From: MED-G105 sp050331095
Lineage (GTDB): Bacteria; Pseudomonadota; Alphaproteobacteria; Caulobacterales; Parvularculaceae
Assembly (NCBI GenBank): GCA_050331095.1
Contig: JBHJHE010000012.1
Span: 124,001-188,000, forward strand
Direction: 5' to 3'
DNA length: 64,000 nucleotides
A program made the position numbers and the translations under genes. The notes below the pieces were generated by a model. The model saw only the letters and a program-made list of their open reading frames with translations, ran no database searches and was not told the DNA's origin. Shown here piece by piece: positions 33,257 through 41,769 of this stretch (position 1 is its first letter; every line of letters starts with the position of its first letter).

Positions 33257-35614
33257 TTAGAAGGTGTACCGCGCCGTGACGCCGAAGGTGCGCGGCTGGT
33301 TCGTGCGGAAGCCGAGACGCGCCCGCCCGCCGCGCTCACGGTCGAACGAGAGGAGCGCGTTCTCGTCCGTCACATTGTTGAGGTAGAGAATAAACTCCCA
33401 GGCGTTCATGTTGATCCCGGCGTTGAGGTTGAGGATCTGGTAATCCGGCAGCTCAAGGTCGAGAACGGTGACCTCGTTCCCAGTCGCTCCGCCGAAAGGC
33501 AACGCGGAGACGAACATTTGCGGGTTGCCGACCTGGTCCGACGGCTGCGTGAAGCGTGAGCCCACATGCTGGAACGACGCGCCGAGAAAGCCTTCATGCT
33601 GGCCGATAGGGAACGAATAATTGCCGTTGACGGACAGTTGCAGCTCGGGCACTGACGCCAGCCGGTTGCCGTCCTCGACGCCGGCGAGCACCGCGCCCGT
33701 GCCGTCGATGGCGCTTTCGGTGAACTCCGAGTCGACATAGCTGCCCGCGAAGGAAAGCTGCAGGCCCTCGACCGGCTCTGCGGAGAGCTCAAGCTCCGCG
33801 CCGAGCGAGCGCGCGTCGACGTTCAACGAGATCCGCGAGGAGCATGAGCCTGCGTCGAGCGTCACCTGCAGGCCGTCGATATCCGTATAGAAACCAGCGG
33901 CGTTGAGCGAGAAGATCCCCTTATTGATCTTCACTCCGCCTTCGAAGTTCCACAGGGTTTCATCGTCGAAGTCCTGGAAGCCGCCGAAGATCGCCTCGTC
34001 CTCCGGCGAGCACAGCGTCACGTTCAACGGATCGTTGACGCCGCCGAGACGGAAACCGCGGGAGGCTTGCGCGTTTACGGTGATCTCGTCCGTGACGTCG
34101 TAGCTGACGAGGAAGCGCGGCGTGAAGCCGTCCGACGACGTCGTGTCCGTCTGGTCGGCGAGGCTCGAGAAGAGGCCGCCCTGGAGGATGACCCGCTCTT
34201 CCTCGAAGTCGTAGTAGCGGATGCCGGCGGTCAGGTGCAGCCGGTCGGTGGCGTCGAAGGTCGCCTCGCCGAAGAAGGCGATCTGTTCGAGGTCGAACAG
34301 AAGGTCGGAGTTGAAGGGCGAATCCGCCGGGAAGCCGTTGGCCAGCGACGCCGCCGTGCCGGGGCCCAACACAAGATCCGTGACGGCGTCATAGCCGGGC
34401 GTCGGCAGGCGCTGGGCGTAATCGCGCTGGGTGTCGGAGTAGAAAAAGCCGACGAGCCAGTCGAGCCGGTTGTCGCCGTTTGAGGCCAGCCGGATCTCTT
34501 GCGTGAACTGCTCGACATCCGTCGTATCTTGAAGGTTCGACGGCAGAAGAACGCCAGCGTCCTGGAAGCCGAGGTCCACCGACACCGAGCCCGTGAGCGC
34601 GCTCGCGTCGCGGCTGACGAGAATGTTGCGGTCGGTGTAGCTCGTCACCGACGTGACGCTCGCGAAGCCGAGGTCAAGCTCGGCGACGTTGTCGAAGATG
34701 TAGATTTCGTCTTCAAACTCTTCGTCGAGCAGGAGGAACTGGCGGCGGTCGTTGAAGTTCACCGCGATCCGATCCGGCGTGAACGGATTGGCGAAGAGGT
34801 TGAAGACCTCCTGCCGGTTGAAGCCGTCGGTCGTGATCTGCTGGTAGATGACGCGCGGCGTCGTTTTGAAGATCTCGTTAGGTTCGATCAGCACCGACAA
34901 ACGCCCGCCGGCGCGCGTGCCGGAGTTGACGTCGTTATCGATGCTTCCGCCTTCCTGGATCGCATCGATGAAGCCGCCGAACTCCTGATAGTAGCCGACC
35001 GCGCGCACGGCCGCGACGCCTTCGACGAGCGGCAGGTTGACGGCGCCCTTGCCGTGGCCGCCGACGCCGCCGCTGTCGATGAAGTTGATGTTGCCTTCGA
35101 AGACGCCTTCGGTCTCATCGATCTTCGGCTGGTTGGTGATGTAGCGCACCGTGCCGCCGATGGAGCCCGAGCCGAAGAGCGTGCCTTGCGGGCCGCGGAG
35201 CGTTTCGACGCGGCTCAGGTCGAAGAGATCGATGTCCGGCGTGAAGAGCGACAGAGAGATCACCGTCTCGTCGAGATAGATCCCCACCTGTTCCTTGACG
35301 CCCGGCTGGTCGCGGACGATCTGGCCCGCCGAAACGCCGCGGATCGCCACCTGGCTCTGGCCGGGGCCGAGGTTCTGAATGATGAGGCCGGCGACGTTGC
35401 GCGACAGGTCCTCGAGGGTTTGCGAGCCCGTCTGTTGAATGTCGTCCTGGGTTTGCGCGTTGATCGAGAACGGCACGTCCTGGATCGACTGTTCGCGCTT
35501 GGTGGCGGTGACGACGATTTCGTCGCCGCGTCCGCCCTGGGCGAGCGCGCCCGTCGCGACAAGGGCCGCCGCGCTGACGCCCAAGGCGATCGACGATTTG
35601 ATGTCCGCGGCCAT
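33257..35614 (-). CDS. TonB-dependent outer-membrane receptor
   Basis: 785 residues. Signal peptide (MAADIKSSIALGVSAAALVATGALA), a TonB box-like stretch (DEIVVTATKREQSIQDVPFS), a plug domain with LETLRGPQGTLFGSGSIGGT-type motif (here VETLRGPQGTLFGSGSIGG) and a 22-strand barrel ending in GVTARYTF with the terminal Phe needed for insertion. The type with 'TATKREQSIQDVP' is common in Caulobacterales and Sphingomonadales and takes up siderophores, sugars or aromatics; ligand unknown. The messenger leader is highly structured (35615-35693). Confidence 0.94.
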   Translation of the reverse strand: MAADIKSSIALGVSAAALVATGALAQGGRGDEIVVTATKREQSIQDVPFSINAQTQDDIQQTGSQTLEDLSRNVAGLIIQNLGPGQSQVAIRGVSAGQIVRDQPGVKEQVGIYLDETVISLSLFTPDIDLFDLSRVETLRGPQGTLFGSGSIGGTVRYITNQPKIDETEGVFEGNINFIDSGGVGGHGKGAVNLPLVEGVAAVRAVGYYQEFGGFIDAIQEGGSIDNDVNSGTRAGGRLSVLIEPNEIFKTTPRVIYQQITTDGFNRQEVFNLFANPFTPDRIAVNFNDRRQFLLLDEEFEDEIYIFDNVAELDLGFASVTSVTSYTDRNILVSRDASALTGSVSVDLGFQDAGVLLPSNLQDTTDVEQFTQEIRLASNGDNRLDWLVGFFYSDTQRDYAQRLPTPGYDAVTDLVLGPGTAASLANGFPADSPFNSDLLFDLEQIAFFGEATFDATDRLHLTAGIRYYDFEEERVILQGGLFSSLADQTDTTSSDGFTPRFLVSYDVTDEITVNAQASRGFRLGGVNDPLNVTLCSPEDEAIFGGFQDFDDETLWNFEGGVKINKGIFSLNAAGFYTDIDGLQVTLDAGSCSSRISLNVDARSLGAELELSAEPVEGLQLSFAGSYVDSEFTESAIDGTGAVLAGVEDGNRLASVPELQLSVNGNYSFPIGQHEGFLGASFQHVGSRFTQPSDQVGNPQMFVSALPFGGATGNEVTVLDLELPDYQILNLNAGINMNAWEFILYLNNVTDENALLSFDRERGGRARLGFRTNQPRTFGVTARYTF

Positions 35615-35693
35615 GGTTTCCTCCCACGATGTTGACCGGTTTCCTTAACGCGAGCATCGCGCGCTCGCGAAAACGGTCAAGCGGGAGGAACCC
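35615..35693 (-). promoter_or_regulatory. Structured leader that can hide the ribosome binding site of the TonB receptor
   Basis: Read on the minus strand, GGGTTCCTCCC (35683-35693) can pair with GGGAGGAAACC (35615-35625), which is the Shine-Dalgarno sequence up to the ATG (10 of 11 pairs). Inside, TTGACCG pairs with CGGTCAA (7 bp) and GCGAGC with GCTCGC (6 bp). The three stems are coaxial. No match to known cobalamin, TPP or FMN riboswitch cores was seen. Translation control of the receptor is inferred. Confidence 0.65.
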
Positions 35694-35812
35694 TCCAATA
35701 TCCCCAAACGCGCGTTATGCGTCGCGTTTCGATGGGATTGTAGCAATTTTGTCGCGCGCCCACGCCATGGGTGCGCGAGGATCGGCCGCCGGGATCGTGG
35801 GCGGGCGGCGCG

Positions 35813-36433
35813 CTACTTGGCGGCTTCGATCTCGCTGACGACGGCCATGACGGCCTCTTCGCTGTCGCCTTCGATCTCGATCAACGCGTGGTCTTTCTCG
35901 GACATCATCAAGACCGACAGTTGGCCGTTGGGCCCGCGCTTCTTCAGCGCCGGCTCGCCAGCCATGACGGCGCGTTCGAGCCCCGCTTGCTCCAACGTGT
36001 CGTCGTCCTCAGCGATGAACATGAAGTCTTCGAAGTCCCGTCCCTCGCCGAAAACCCGCAGTTTCACGACGTCGCCCTTGTCGTCCCGCAGGATTTGCTC
36101 GGCGACGGGCCGGTCGCGAATGAACCGCTCGAAGCTGAGGGTCGACGAGGCGGCGAGCGCGAGGCGTTCGCCGTCGGCGCGGTAGGACGTCGTGGCCGCA
36201 GAGACGTCGCGAACGACGCGCTGTAGCTGAAGCTTGCGCGCGGCGTCCGCGGCGGCCTCGAACCGCTCGACGGCGCTCGAGAAGTCGTTCTTGTCGAGGG
36301 CGGCGAGCGCCGCCGCGGCGTCCTTGCGGACGGCTTTCGATAGGGCGCCGGACTGGGCGCTGGACTGGGCGACGGCGGGGACGGCGCCCGCCAGGACGAC
36401 GAATGCGAACGCGGCGAGGGATCGGGTCTTCAT
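35813..36433 (-). CDS. Hypothetical secreted protein
   Basis: 206 residues. A clean signal peptide (MKTRSLAAFAFVVLAGAVPAVA) precedes a helical part (residues 30-75, ALSKAVRKDAAAALAALD and FEAAADAARKLQ) and a mixed alpha/beta part with FGEGRDFEDFMFIAEDDDT and LIEIEGDSEEAVMAVVSEI. AGGAGCCGCCG precedes the ATG. The end recalls a DUF4252-like secreted domain, but the likeness is faint. It lies 200 bases upstream of the TonB leader and runs the same way. Function unknown. Confidence 0.65.
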   Translation of the reverse strand: MKTRSLAAFAFVVLAGAVPAVAQSSAQSGALSKAVRKDAAAALAALDKNDFSSAVERFEAAADAARKLQLQRVVRDVSAATTSYRADGERLALAASSTLSFERFIRDRPVAEQILRDDKGDVVKLRVFGEGRDFEDFMFIAEDDDTLEQAGLERAVMAGEPALKKRGPNGQLSVLMMSEKDHALIEIEGDSEEAVMAVVSEIEAAK

Positions 36434-36592
36434 CGGCGGCTCCTAAAAAGGCTTCGCTTGACATTGCGCGGCGGCCGGCGCGCGCGGCAAGGGCGCTCAA
36501 GCGAGTTGTGACCCGCCCGCGCATCCCCGATGATCACGATTGCGGCAAGGGGGACGCCCCCCCGAGGCCCAGCACACCCAGAGGGGCGCGCC

Positions 36593-37516
36593 ATGACCCA
36601 CTCGACCCACGCTTACGCGCCGGACCCGCGCAACGACGCGATCCGGATCGACGTCAACGGCGAAGTCTTTCCGCGGGCGGAGGCCAAGGTTTCCGTGTTC
36701 GACAGCGGTTTCGTCCTTGGCGACGGCGTGTGGGAGGGCTTACGCGTTCATCCGGGACCGGACGGGCGGGGCGTCGTCGCCTTTTTCGACCGGCACCTGA
36801 AGCGGCTCTATGAGGGCGCGAAGACTCTCGATTTCGAGATGTCCGTGTCGCCCGACGAGCTAAAAGCGCGCGTTTATGGTTGTCTCGACGCCAACGACGC
36901 CCATGACGGCGTCCACGTGCGCCTGATGGTCTCGCGAGGCGTCAAGGCGACGCCGTATCAGGATCCTCGGGCGACGATCGGCCCCCCGACGATCGGCGTC
37001 ATCCCCGAGTGCAAGCGGCCGGCCGCCGGCCACGGGCTTGATCTCTTCACGGTGCACGTTCGCCGCGGCTTCCCGGACGTTCAGGACCAGAAACTGAACT
37101 CCCACTCCAAGCTGAACTGCATCATGGCCTGCATCCAGGCGACGAAAGCGGGGGCCGACGAGGCGCTGATGCTCGATCCCCACGGCTTCGTCGCGACCTG
37201 CAATTCGACGCATTTCTTCATCGTCCGAGACGGCGCTTTGTGGACGTCGACGGGCGACTACTGTCTCGGCGGCGTCACCCGCGGCGTGGTTCTTGAGATC
37301 GCCCGCGCAAACGGGATCGAGGCGCGGGAGAAAAACTTTTCCCTCACGGACGTTTACGGCGCCGACGAGGCGTTCGTCACCGGCACCTTCGCGGGCCTCA
37401 GCGCCGTAAAATCAGTGGACGGGCGGACGATCGACGCCGCCGGCGGGCCCGTCACGACGCAGCTGCGGCGTCTCTACGCCGAGCGCATCGCCGCCGACGC
37501 CGCGCGGGGCCGCTGA
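36593..37516 (+). CDS. Class IV aminotransferase (branched-chain / D-amino-acid aminotransferase type)
   Basis: 307 residues. PLP enzyme: SVFDSGFVLGDGVWEGLRV near residue 35, VHVRLMVSRG near residue 105, the PLP lysine in QKLNSHSKLNCIMA near residue 170, DEALMLDPHGFVATCNSTHFF and GVTRGVVLEIARANGI. The active-site strand SKLN rather than BCAT's typical pattern suggests a branch near D-alanine or aminodeoxychorismate lyase-like enzymes. AGAGGGGCGCGCC precedes the ATG. It shares one base with the next gene (TGATG), starting a three-gene operon. Confidence 0.9.
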   Translation: MTHSTHAYAPDPRNDAIRIDVNGEVFPRAEAKVSVFDSGFVLGDGVWEGLRVHPGPDGRGVVAFFDRHLKRLYEGAKTLDFEMSVSPDELKARVYGCLDANDAHDGVHVRLMVSRGVKATPYQDPRATIGPPTIGVIPECKRPAAGHGLDLFTVHVRRGFPDVQDQKLNSHSKLNCIMACIQATKAGADEALMLDPHGFVATCNSTHFFIVRDGALWTSTGDYCLGGVTRGVVLEIARANGIEAREKNFSLTDVYGADEAFVTGTFAGLSAVKSVDGRTIDAAGGPVTTQLRRLYAERIAADAARGR

Positions 37517-37884
37517 TGGCGCGCGCGAAGAGAGCGACATACGAGACGGTGCGCGATCTCGCGCTCTCCCTCGACCTGCCGGGCGTCGTCGAGGCGACGT
37601 CGTGGGGCCAGCCGTGTCTCAAGGCCCACGGCAAGCTCTGGTTCTTCTGGAGCCCGTCCGAGGACGCGCCGGTCTTCAAGGTTCCGTATGAAGAACGCGA
37701 GATGCTGTGCGAGGCGGAACCGGACGTTTTTTTCTACACGGACCACTACAAGGCCCATAAGCTCATTCTCGTGCGGCCCGAGAAGCTGGACTTCGACTGG
37801 GCGCGAGACAATCTGATCCGGACCTGGCGCGCCCAGGCGCCGAAGCGATTGCTGAAAACGTTCGACGACGAGCGCGGCGCGTGA
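37516..37884 (+). CDS. MmcQ/YjbR family protein
   Basis: 122 residues. The YjbR fold is a small DNA-binding-like alpha/beta domain: VRDLALSLDLPGVVEATSWG, QPCLKAHGKLWFFW, FKVPYEEREMLCEAEPDVFFYTDHY, and the final RDNLIRTWRAQAPKRLLK. Function is unknown; some relatives bind DNA or sit near methyltransferases. Its ATG overlaps the stop of the aminotransferase and its own stop overlaps the GTG of the next gene, so the three are translationally coupled. Confidence 0.85.
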   Translation: MARAKRATYETVRDLALSLDLPGVVEATSWGQPCLKAHGKLWFFWSPSEDAPVFKVPYEEREMLCEAEPDVFFYTDHYKAHKLILVRPEKLDFDWARDNLIRTWRAQAPKRLLKTFDDERGA

Positions 37885-38609
37885 CCGGCGGGCGCATCGT
37901 CATCTCCATGTGGTCGGGCCCGCGCAACGTCTCGACCGCGATGATGCGCGCCTTTGAGAACCGCGCCGACACGGCCGTGCTCGACGAGCCGCTCTACGGC
38001 GCGTATCTCGCCCGCACAGGCGCCGACCACCCCCTCGCCGCGGAAACGCTCGCGGCGTACCCCAACGATCTCGCCGAAGCGATCGCCTGGACCAGCGCGC
38101 CGCCGGACGGCGCAGCGATCGCGTTCTGCAAGCACATCGCCTATCACTACCCTGTCGACGCGTCGTTCGACTGGCTCGACGCCCACCGCGTCTTCCTGCT
38201 GATCCGGGACCCGCGCCGCATGGTGGCGTCCTTCGCACGCAAGCACGACGACGTCGCGCCTATCGTCGAGAGCTACCGCGTCGCGCGGCGGATCCGCGCG
38301 CATCTAAGCGGCCGTGCCTATGCGTGTCCCATCGTCGACGGCGACGACGTTCTCGCCAAACCCGAGCCGACCCTCCGCCGCCTGTGCGGCGCGCTCGCCA
38401 TCCCGTTCGAACCGCGGATGCTGTCTTGGCCCGCCGGCCCCCGCAAGAGCGACGGGCCTTGGGCGGCGCACTGGTACGACGCCGTCAACGCCTCGACCGG
38501 CTTCGCCCCCGCCCGTCCGCCGACGCCTCTAAGCGCCGATCTTGCGACGGCTGCGGCGCGGGCGATGGACGACTACGAGGCGCTTCGGGCTGATCGCCTG
38601 ACGGCTTGA
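37881..38609 (+). CDS. P-loop sulfotransferase-like protein
   Basis: 242 residues. Starts at GTG 37881 (GTGA overlap). The PAPS-type loop is VISMWSGPRNVSTAMMRAF near the N-terminus, followed by VLDEPLYGAYLARTG, FCKHIAYHY, VFLLIRDPRRMVASF (3'-phosphate-binding site) and the C-terminal ARAMDDYEALR. The same P-loop domain is joined to a class IV aminotransferase in plant 'branched-chain-amino-acid aminotransferase-like' proteins, as far as I recall; here both parts occur as separate genes in one operon. True sulfotransfer is not proven. Confidence 0.82.
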   Translation: MTGGRIVISMWSGPRNVSTAMMRAFENRADTAVLDEPLYGAYLARTGADHPLAAETLAAYPNDLAEAIAWTSAPPDGAAIAFCKHIAYHYPVDASFDWLDAHRVFLLIRDPRRMVASFARKHDDVAPIVESYRVARRIRAHLSGRAYACPIVDGDDVLAKPEPTLRRLCGALAIPFEPRMLSWPAGPRKSDGPWAAHWYDAVNASTGFAPARPPTPLSADLATAAARAMDDYEALRADRLTA

Positions 38610-38669
38610 GGAAACCGGTTAACGGAACGGGAAGCGAAACCCGCGAAAAGGCGTGCGTCGGAGTCGCGC

Positions 38670-40151
38670 ATGCTGTTCACCTCGCTTGAGTTCCTGCTTC
38701 TCTTCCTTCCTGCGACCTTCGCGGGGTTCTACGCCTTGCGCGCCGTCGGGGCGCGCCGGAGCTCGAATTCGTTCCTTCTGGTCGCCTCCCTCGCCTTCTA
38801 CGCCTATTGGAGCCTTGCGCATCTGGCGCTTCTCATCGGCTCCATCGTCGTCAATTTCGCCGTCGGCCGCGTCGCCGCCGGCGCTTTCGGCGCGCCATGG
38901 CGGCGCGCCGGAGCGGTCGTCGGCGTCGTCTTTAACTTGTCGCTGATCTTCTGGTTCAAATATCTGGACTTCGCCGCTTCGAATCTCGCCGCGGCGATCG
39001 GCGCCGACTACACGCTTCGCAACCTGATCCTCCCCCTTGGGATCTCGTTCTTCACGTTTCAACAGATCGCCTACTTGGTCGACTGCTACAAGAACGGCGA
39101 CGCCGAACGCGGCGCCGTGCGCTACGCGCTCTTCGTCTCGTTCTTTCCCCAATTGATCGCGGGGCCGATCGTCCACCACGGCCATGCGCGCCCGCAATAC
39201 GCCGCCCTCGGACGGGCGCCGGTCGACTTATCGATGCTGCCCTACGGCCTCATGATCTTCGCCATGGGCCTTGCGAAGAAGGCGCTCATAGCCGACCCGA
39301 TCGCGCGGGCGATCAACCCCGTCTTCGACGCGGCGGCCCTCGGCGAGGCGATCGCCCCCCTCGCCGCCTGGGGCGCCGCGCTCGGCTATGCGCTGCAGAT
39401 CTATTTCGACTTCTCCGGCTATTGCGACATGGCGATCGGCATCGCGCTCCTCTTCCGCGTGCGCCTGCCGGTCAACTTCAATTCTCCGTACAAAGCGACG
39501 TCCATCGTCGATTTCTGGCGACGTTGGCACATCACGCTGTCGGAATTCCTGCGGGACTATGTCTACGTGCCGCACGGCGGCGACGGCCGCGGAAACGCAG
39601 CAAAACGCGGAGAGTTCTTCCGTTTGCGTAATGTCTTCCTCACCATGCTGATCGGCGGCGTCTGGCACGGCGCCGCCTGGACGTTCGTCGTCTGGGGCGC
39701 GATCCACGCCGCGCTTATCACCGCAAACCACGCCGCGCGGACCTTTCTGCCGGCGCTCGATGCTGCGAACGGCCCGGTCGCCATGGCGGCGAAGCGCGCG
39801 GCGACGCTCGCCGCGGTCGTCGTCGCTTGGGTCTATTTCCGGGCGGACGGTCTCGACGCCGCCCACCGCGTCTTCGCCGGCATGGCCGGCGCCGCGGCGG
39901 CGACGGGCCCCGTCGCCGTCGACCCTTACGTATTGACGCTCGGCCTGTTCGCCGGCGGGCTTGCGCTCTTCGCGCCGAACAGCCTTGAGGTCGCGGGTTA
40001 CGTCGCCGACCCGACGGCCCCGGCGCCGCGCCCCCGCGTCGCCGACTTCCTCCGTCCGACGCCGAGCGCGGCGCTCGCGAGCGCCGTCATGATCGTCGGC
40101 GGCCTCGCCGTCGCGTGGGAGCCGGCGGAATTCATCTATTTCAACTTTTGA
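38670..40151 (+). CDS. MBOAT family O-acyltransferase (AlgI type)
   Basis: 493 residues, about ten membrane helices. AlgI-type MBOATs pass acyl groups across the membrane to a periplasmic SGNH partner. Visible: MLFTSLEFLLLFLPATF, LPLGISFFTFQQIAYLVDCY, FFPQLIAGPIVHH, YCDMAIGIALLF with VNFNSPYKATSIVDFWRRWH, and the catalytic His333 in IGGVWHGAAWTF. The segment between residues 280 and 310 is typical. It is followed by an SGNH-like gene 14 bases on. Confidence 0.95.
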   Translation: MLFTSLEFLLLFLPATFAGFYALRAVGARRSSNSFLLVASLAFYAYWSLAHLALLIGSIVVNFAVGRVAAGAFGAPWRRAGAVVGVVFNLSLIFWFKYLDFAASNLAAAIGADYTLRNLILPLGISFFTFQQIAYLVDCYKNGDAERGAVRYALFVSFFPQLIAGPIVHHGHARPQYAALGRAPVDLSMLPYGLMIFAMGLAKKALIADPIARAINPVFDAAALGEAIAPLAAWGAALGYALQIYFDFSGYCDMAIGIALLFRVRLPVNFNSPYKATSIVDFWRRWHITLSEFLRDYVYVPHGGDGRGNAAKRGEFFRLRNVFLTMLIGGVWHGAAWTFVVWGAIHAALITANHAARTFLPALDAANGPVAMAAKRAATLAAVVVAWVYFRADGLDAAHRVFAGMAGAAAATGPVAVDPYVLTLGLFAGGLALFAPNSLEVAGYVADPTAPAPRPRVADFLRPTPSAALASAVMIVGGLAVAWEPAEFIYFNF

Positions 40152-40164
40152 CCGGGCGCAGACG

Positions 40165-41250
40165 ATGAACCCCGCTCTCGCCCCGCGCGCCTTCGTCGCC
40201 GTCGCCGTCGTCGCCGTCCTCGGCCTTCTCGCCGCGCTCTTCGCTGCGCCACACGAACGCTATTATCGTTTCCAGGCGTACGATTCCGGCACGACCCGCA
40301 AAGCCGACTGGATCTACGAGCGGCTGTGGTTCGACCCGACGCCGGTGGACGTGGCCCTCGTCGGCACCTCGCGCACTGGCGGCGCGTTGAGCGGCCCACA
40401 GATCGAGGCGGGCTACTGCGCGCTCACCGGACGTCGCGCGCGCGTCGCCAATCTTTCGATCCCCGAAACCGGCCGCAACCTCCATTACGTCATCGCGAAG
40501 GAGGCCGTCCGCGCAAAACGCCCGGCGCTGGTCGTCGTCGAGCTGAACGAAACCGAAGCCCGCAAACCACACCGCGGCTTCGTCTTCCTCGCCGATGCGC
40601 GCGACGCTCTCGCTGCGCCGGTGGCGATCAACGTCAATTACTTCTCGGACCTTGCGCGACTGCCGGGCCGCCAGGCGCGACTCCTGTTCGAAACGGCGGC
40701 CCGCCGGCCGACATTGCGCGCGCGGTTCGACCCAGCGGCCTACGCCGGCGCGCACCTCGACCGCACGCGCGAGCTCGACTTGATCGACGGCCGGCGAATC
40801 TTTCGCGCCGGCGCCGACAGCGCCGAGGCGCTCGACGCGCAGCGCCGCCGTCGCCTCGCAAAAGCGTCGGCGCGCCATGTTCTGCCGGCCCCGCTCAGGG
40901 TGCTGGAGTATCGCTTCTCGCGGCGTTATCTCGAGGCGATCGAGGATCTCGCCGCATCGGCCGACGCCCGCGTCGACTATGTGTTCGTGCCCGCCTGGCG
41001 CGCCCCGGCCATGGACGCCGCGCTCCTCGCCGAATTGGGCGTCGACGGCGAGCCCATGCGCGTGGCGACGGACCTTACCGACGACGCGCCCTTCTGGTTC
41101 GACGACACCCATTTGAGCGCCAGCGGCGCCGCGCGCGCCTCGCGTGATTTCGCCGCCGCGCTCGCCGATCGCCACCCCCGGCTTGGCGCGCCCGGCGATT
41201 GCCCAACCTTCATCGCATCGGCGGTCGACCGCGACGCCGCGCTCGACTAA
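40165..41250 (+). CDS. SGNH-like O-acetyltransferase partner (AlgX/DltD-like)
   Basis: 361 residues. N-terminal membrane anchor (residues 8-28), then an SGNH fold: VALVGTSRTGG with the nucleophile Ser69, a block III-like region with Asn129 region (VVVELNETEARKP), and Asp313 with His316 in FDDTHLSASGA. The family moves acyl groups donated by an MBOAT to glycans or lipoteichoic-like polymers. Its place right behind the MBOAT gene makes the two a working pair. The acceptor polymer is unknown. Confidence 0.78.
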   Translation: MNPALAPRAFVAVAVVAVLGLLAALFAAPHERYYRFQAYDSGTTRKADWIYERLWFDPTPVDVALVGTSRTGGALSGPQIEAGYCALTGRRARVANLSIPETGRNLHYVIAKEAVRAKRPALVVVELNETEARKPHRGFVFLADARDALAAPVAINVNYFSDLARLPGRQARLLFETAARRPTLRARFDPAAYAGAHLDRTRELDLIDGRRIFRAGADSAEALDAQRRRRLAKASARHVLPAPLRVLEYRFSRRYLEAIEDLAASADARVDYVFVPAWRAPAMDAALLAELGVDGEPMRVATDLTDDAPFWFDDTHLSASGAARASRDFAAALADRHPRLGAPGDCPTFIASAVDRDAALD

Positions 41251-41292
41251 CGTCCGTTCGCGTCTCGGGGGAATTAAAGGGTCGACACGTCG

Positions 41293-41769
41293 ATGGGCGC
41301 CATCTTTCGCATCGTTATTCTGGTCATCGCACTGGTCTTTCTCGTGGTCGGCGCGATCACGCTGCCGACGCCGTTGCCGTTCGGAATCATTTTTCTGATC
41401 ATCGGTTTCGTGCTCCTGGGCGTCGCCGCGCCGCCCGTGCGGCCGCTGTTGCGGAAACTGCGCAAGCGCTGGAAATGGCTCGACTGCCAGCTCGACAAGG
41501 CTCAGGACAGTCTGCCCGAGGTTCTCGCCCAACCTCTACGCGAATCCGATCCGCATAAAGAAGAAGAAGACGAGACCGAAGACGAGACGCACGACGCCAA
41601 ACGAGCGGCGGCGCCTTGGGCGAATAGCATCGGGGCGAATAGCGTCGGGGCCGATGGCGCCGGGGCGGACGGGGCCGGGGCCGACGGCGTCGCATCGAAG
41701 CCGGCGCGACGGCGAACCTCCCAGCGCTTCATGGATCAGGTCGATCCGAACTGGCCGTGGATGCGTTAG
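41293..41769 (+). CDS. Small membrane protein with low-complexity acidic and Gly/Ala-Asp tail
   Basis: 158 residues. Two membrane helices (residues 4-22 and 30-46, IFRIVILVIALVFLVVGA and FGIIFLIIGFVLLGVAA) and a basic stretch RKLRKRWKWLD lead to a Glu/Asp-rich segment and tandem five-residue repeats (SIGAN, SVGAD, GAGAD, GAGAD). The end is FMDQVDPNWPWMR. The first half resembles PGPGW-type membrane proteins. Its stop overlaps the pdhC stop on the other strand by 4 bases. Function unknown. Confidence 0.62.
   Translation: MGAIFRIVILVIALVFLVVGAITLPTPLPFGIIFLIIGFVLLGVAAPPVRPLLRKLRKRWKWLDCQLDKAQDSLPEVLAQPLRESDPHKEEEDETEDETHDAKRAAAPWANSIGANSVGADGAGADGAGADGVASKPARRRTSQRFMDQVDPNWPWMR

Noticed and set aside
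35615..35693. Cobalamin riboswitch before the TonB receptor
   Set aside because: The leader is too short and lacks the conserved B12-box; only the SD-pairing structure is supported.
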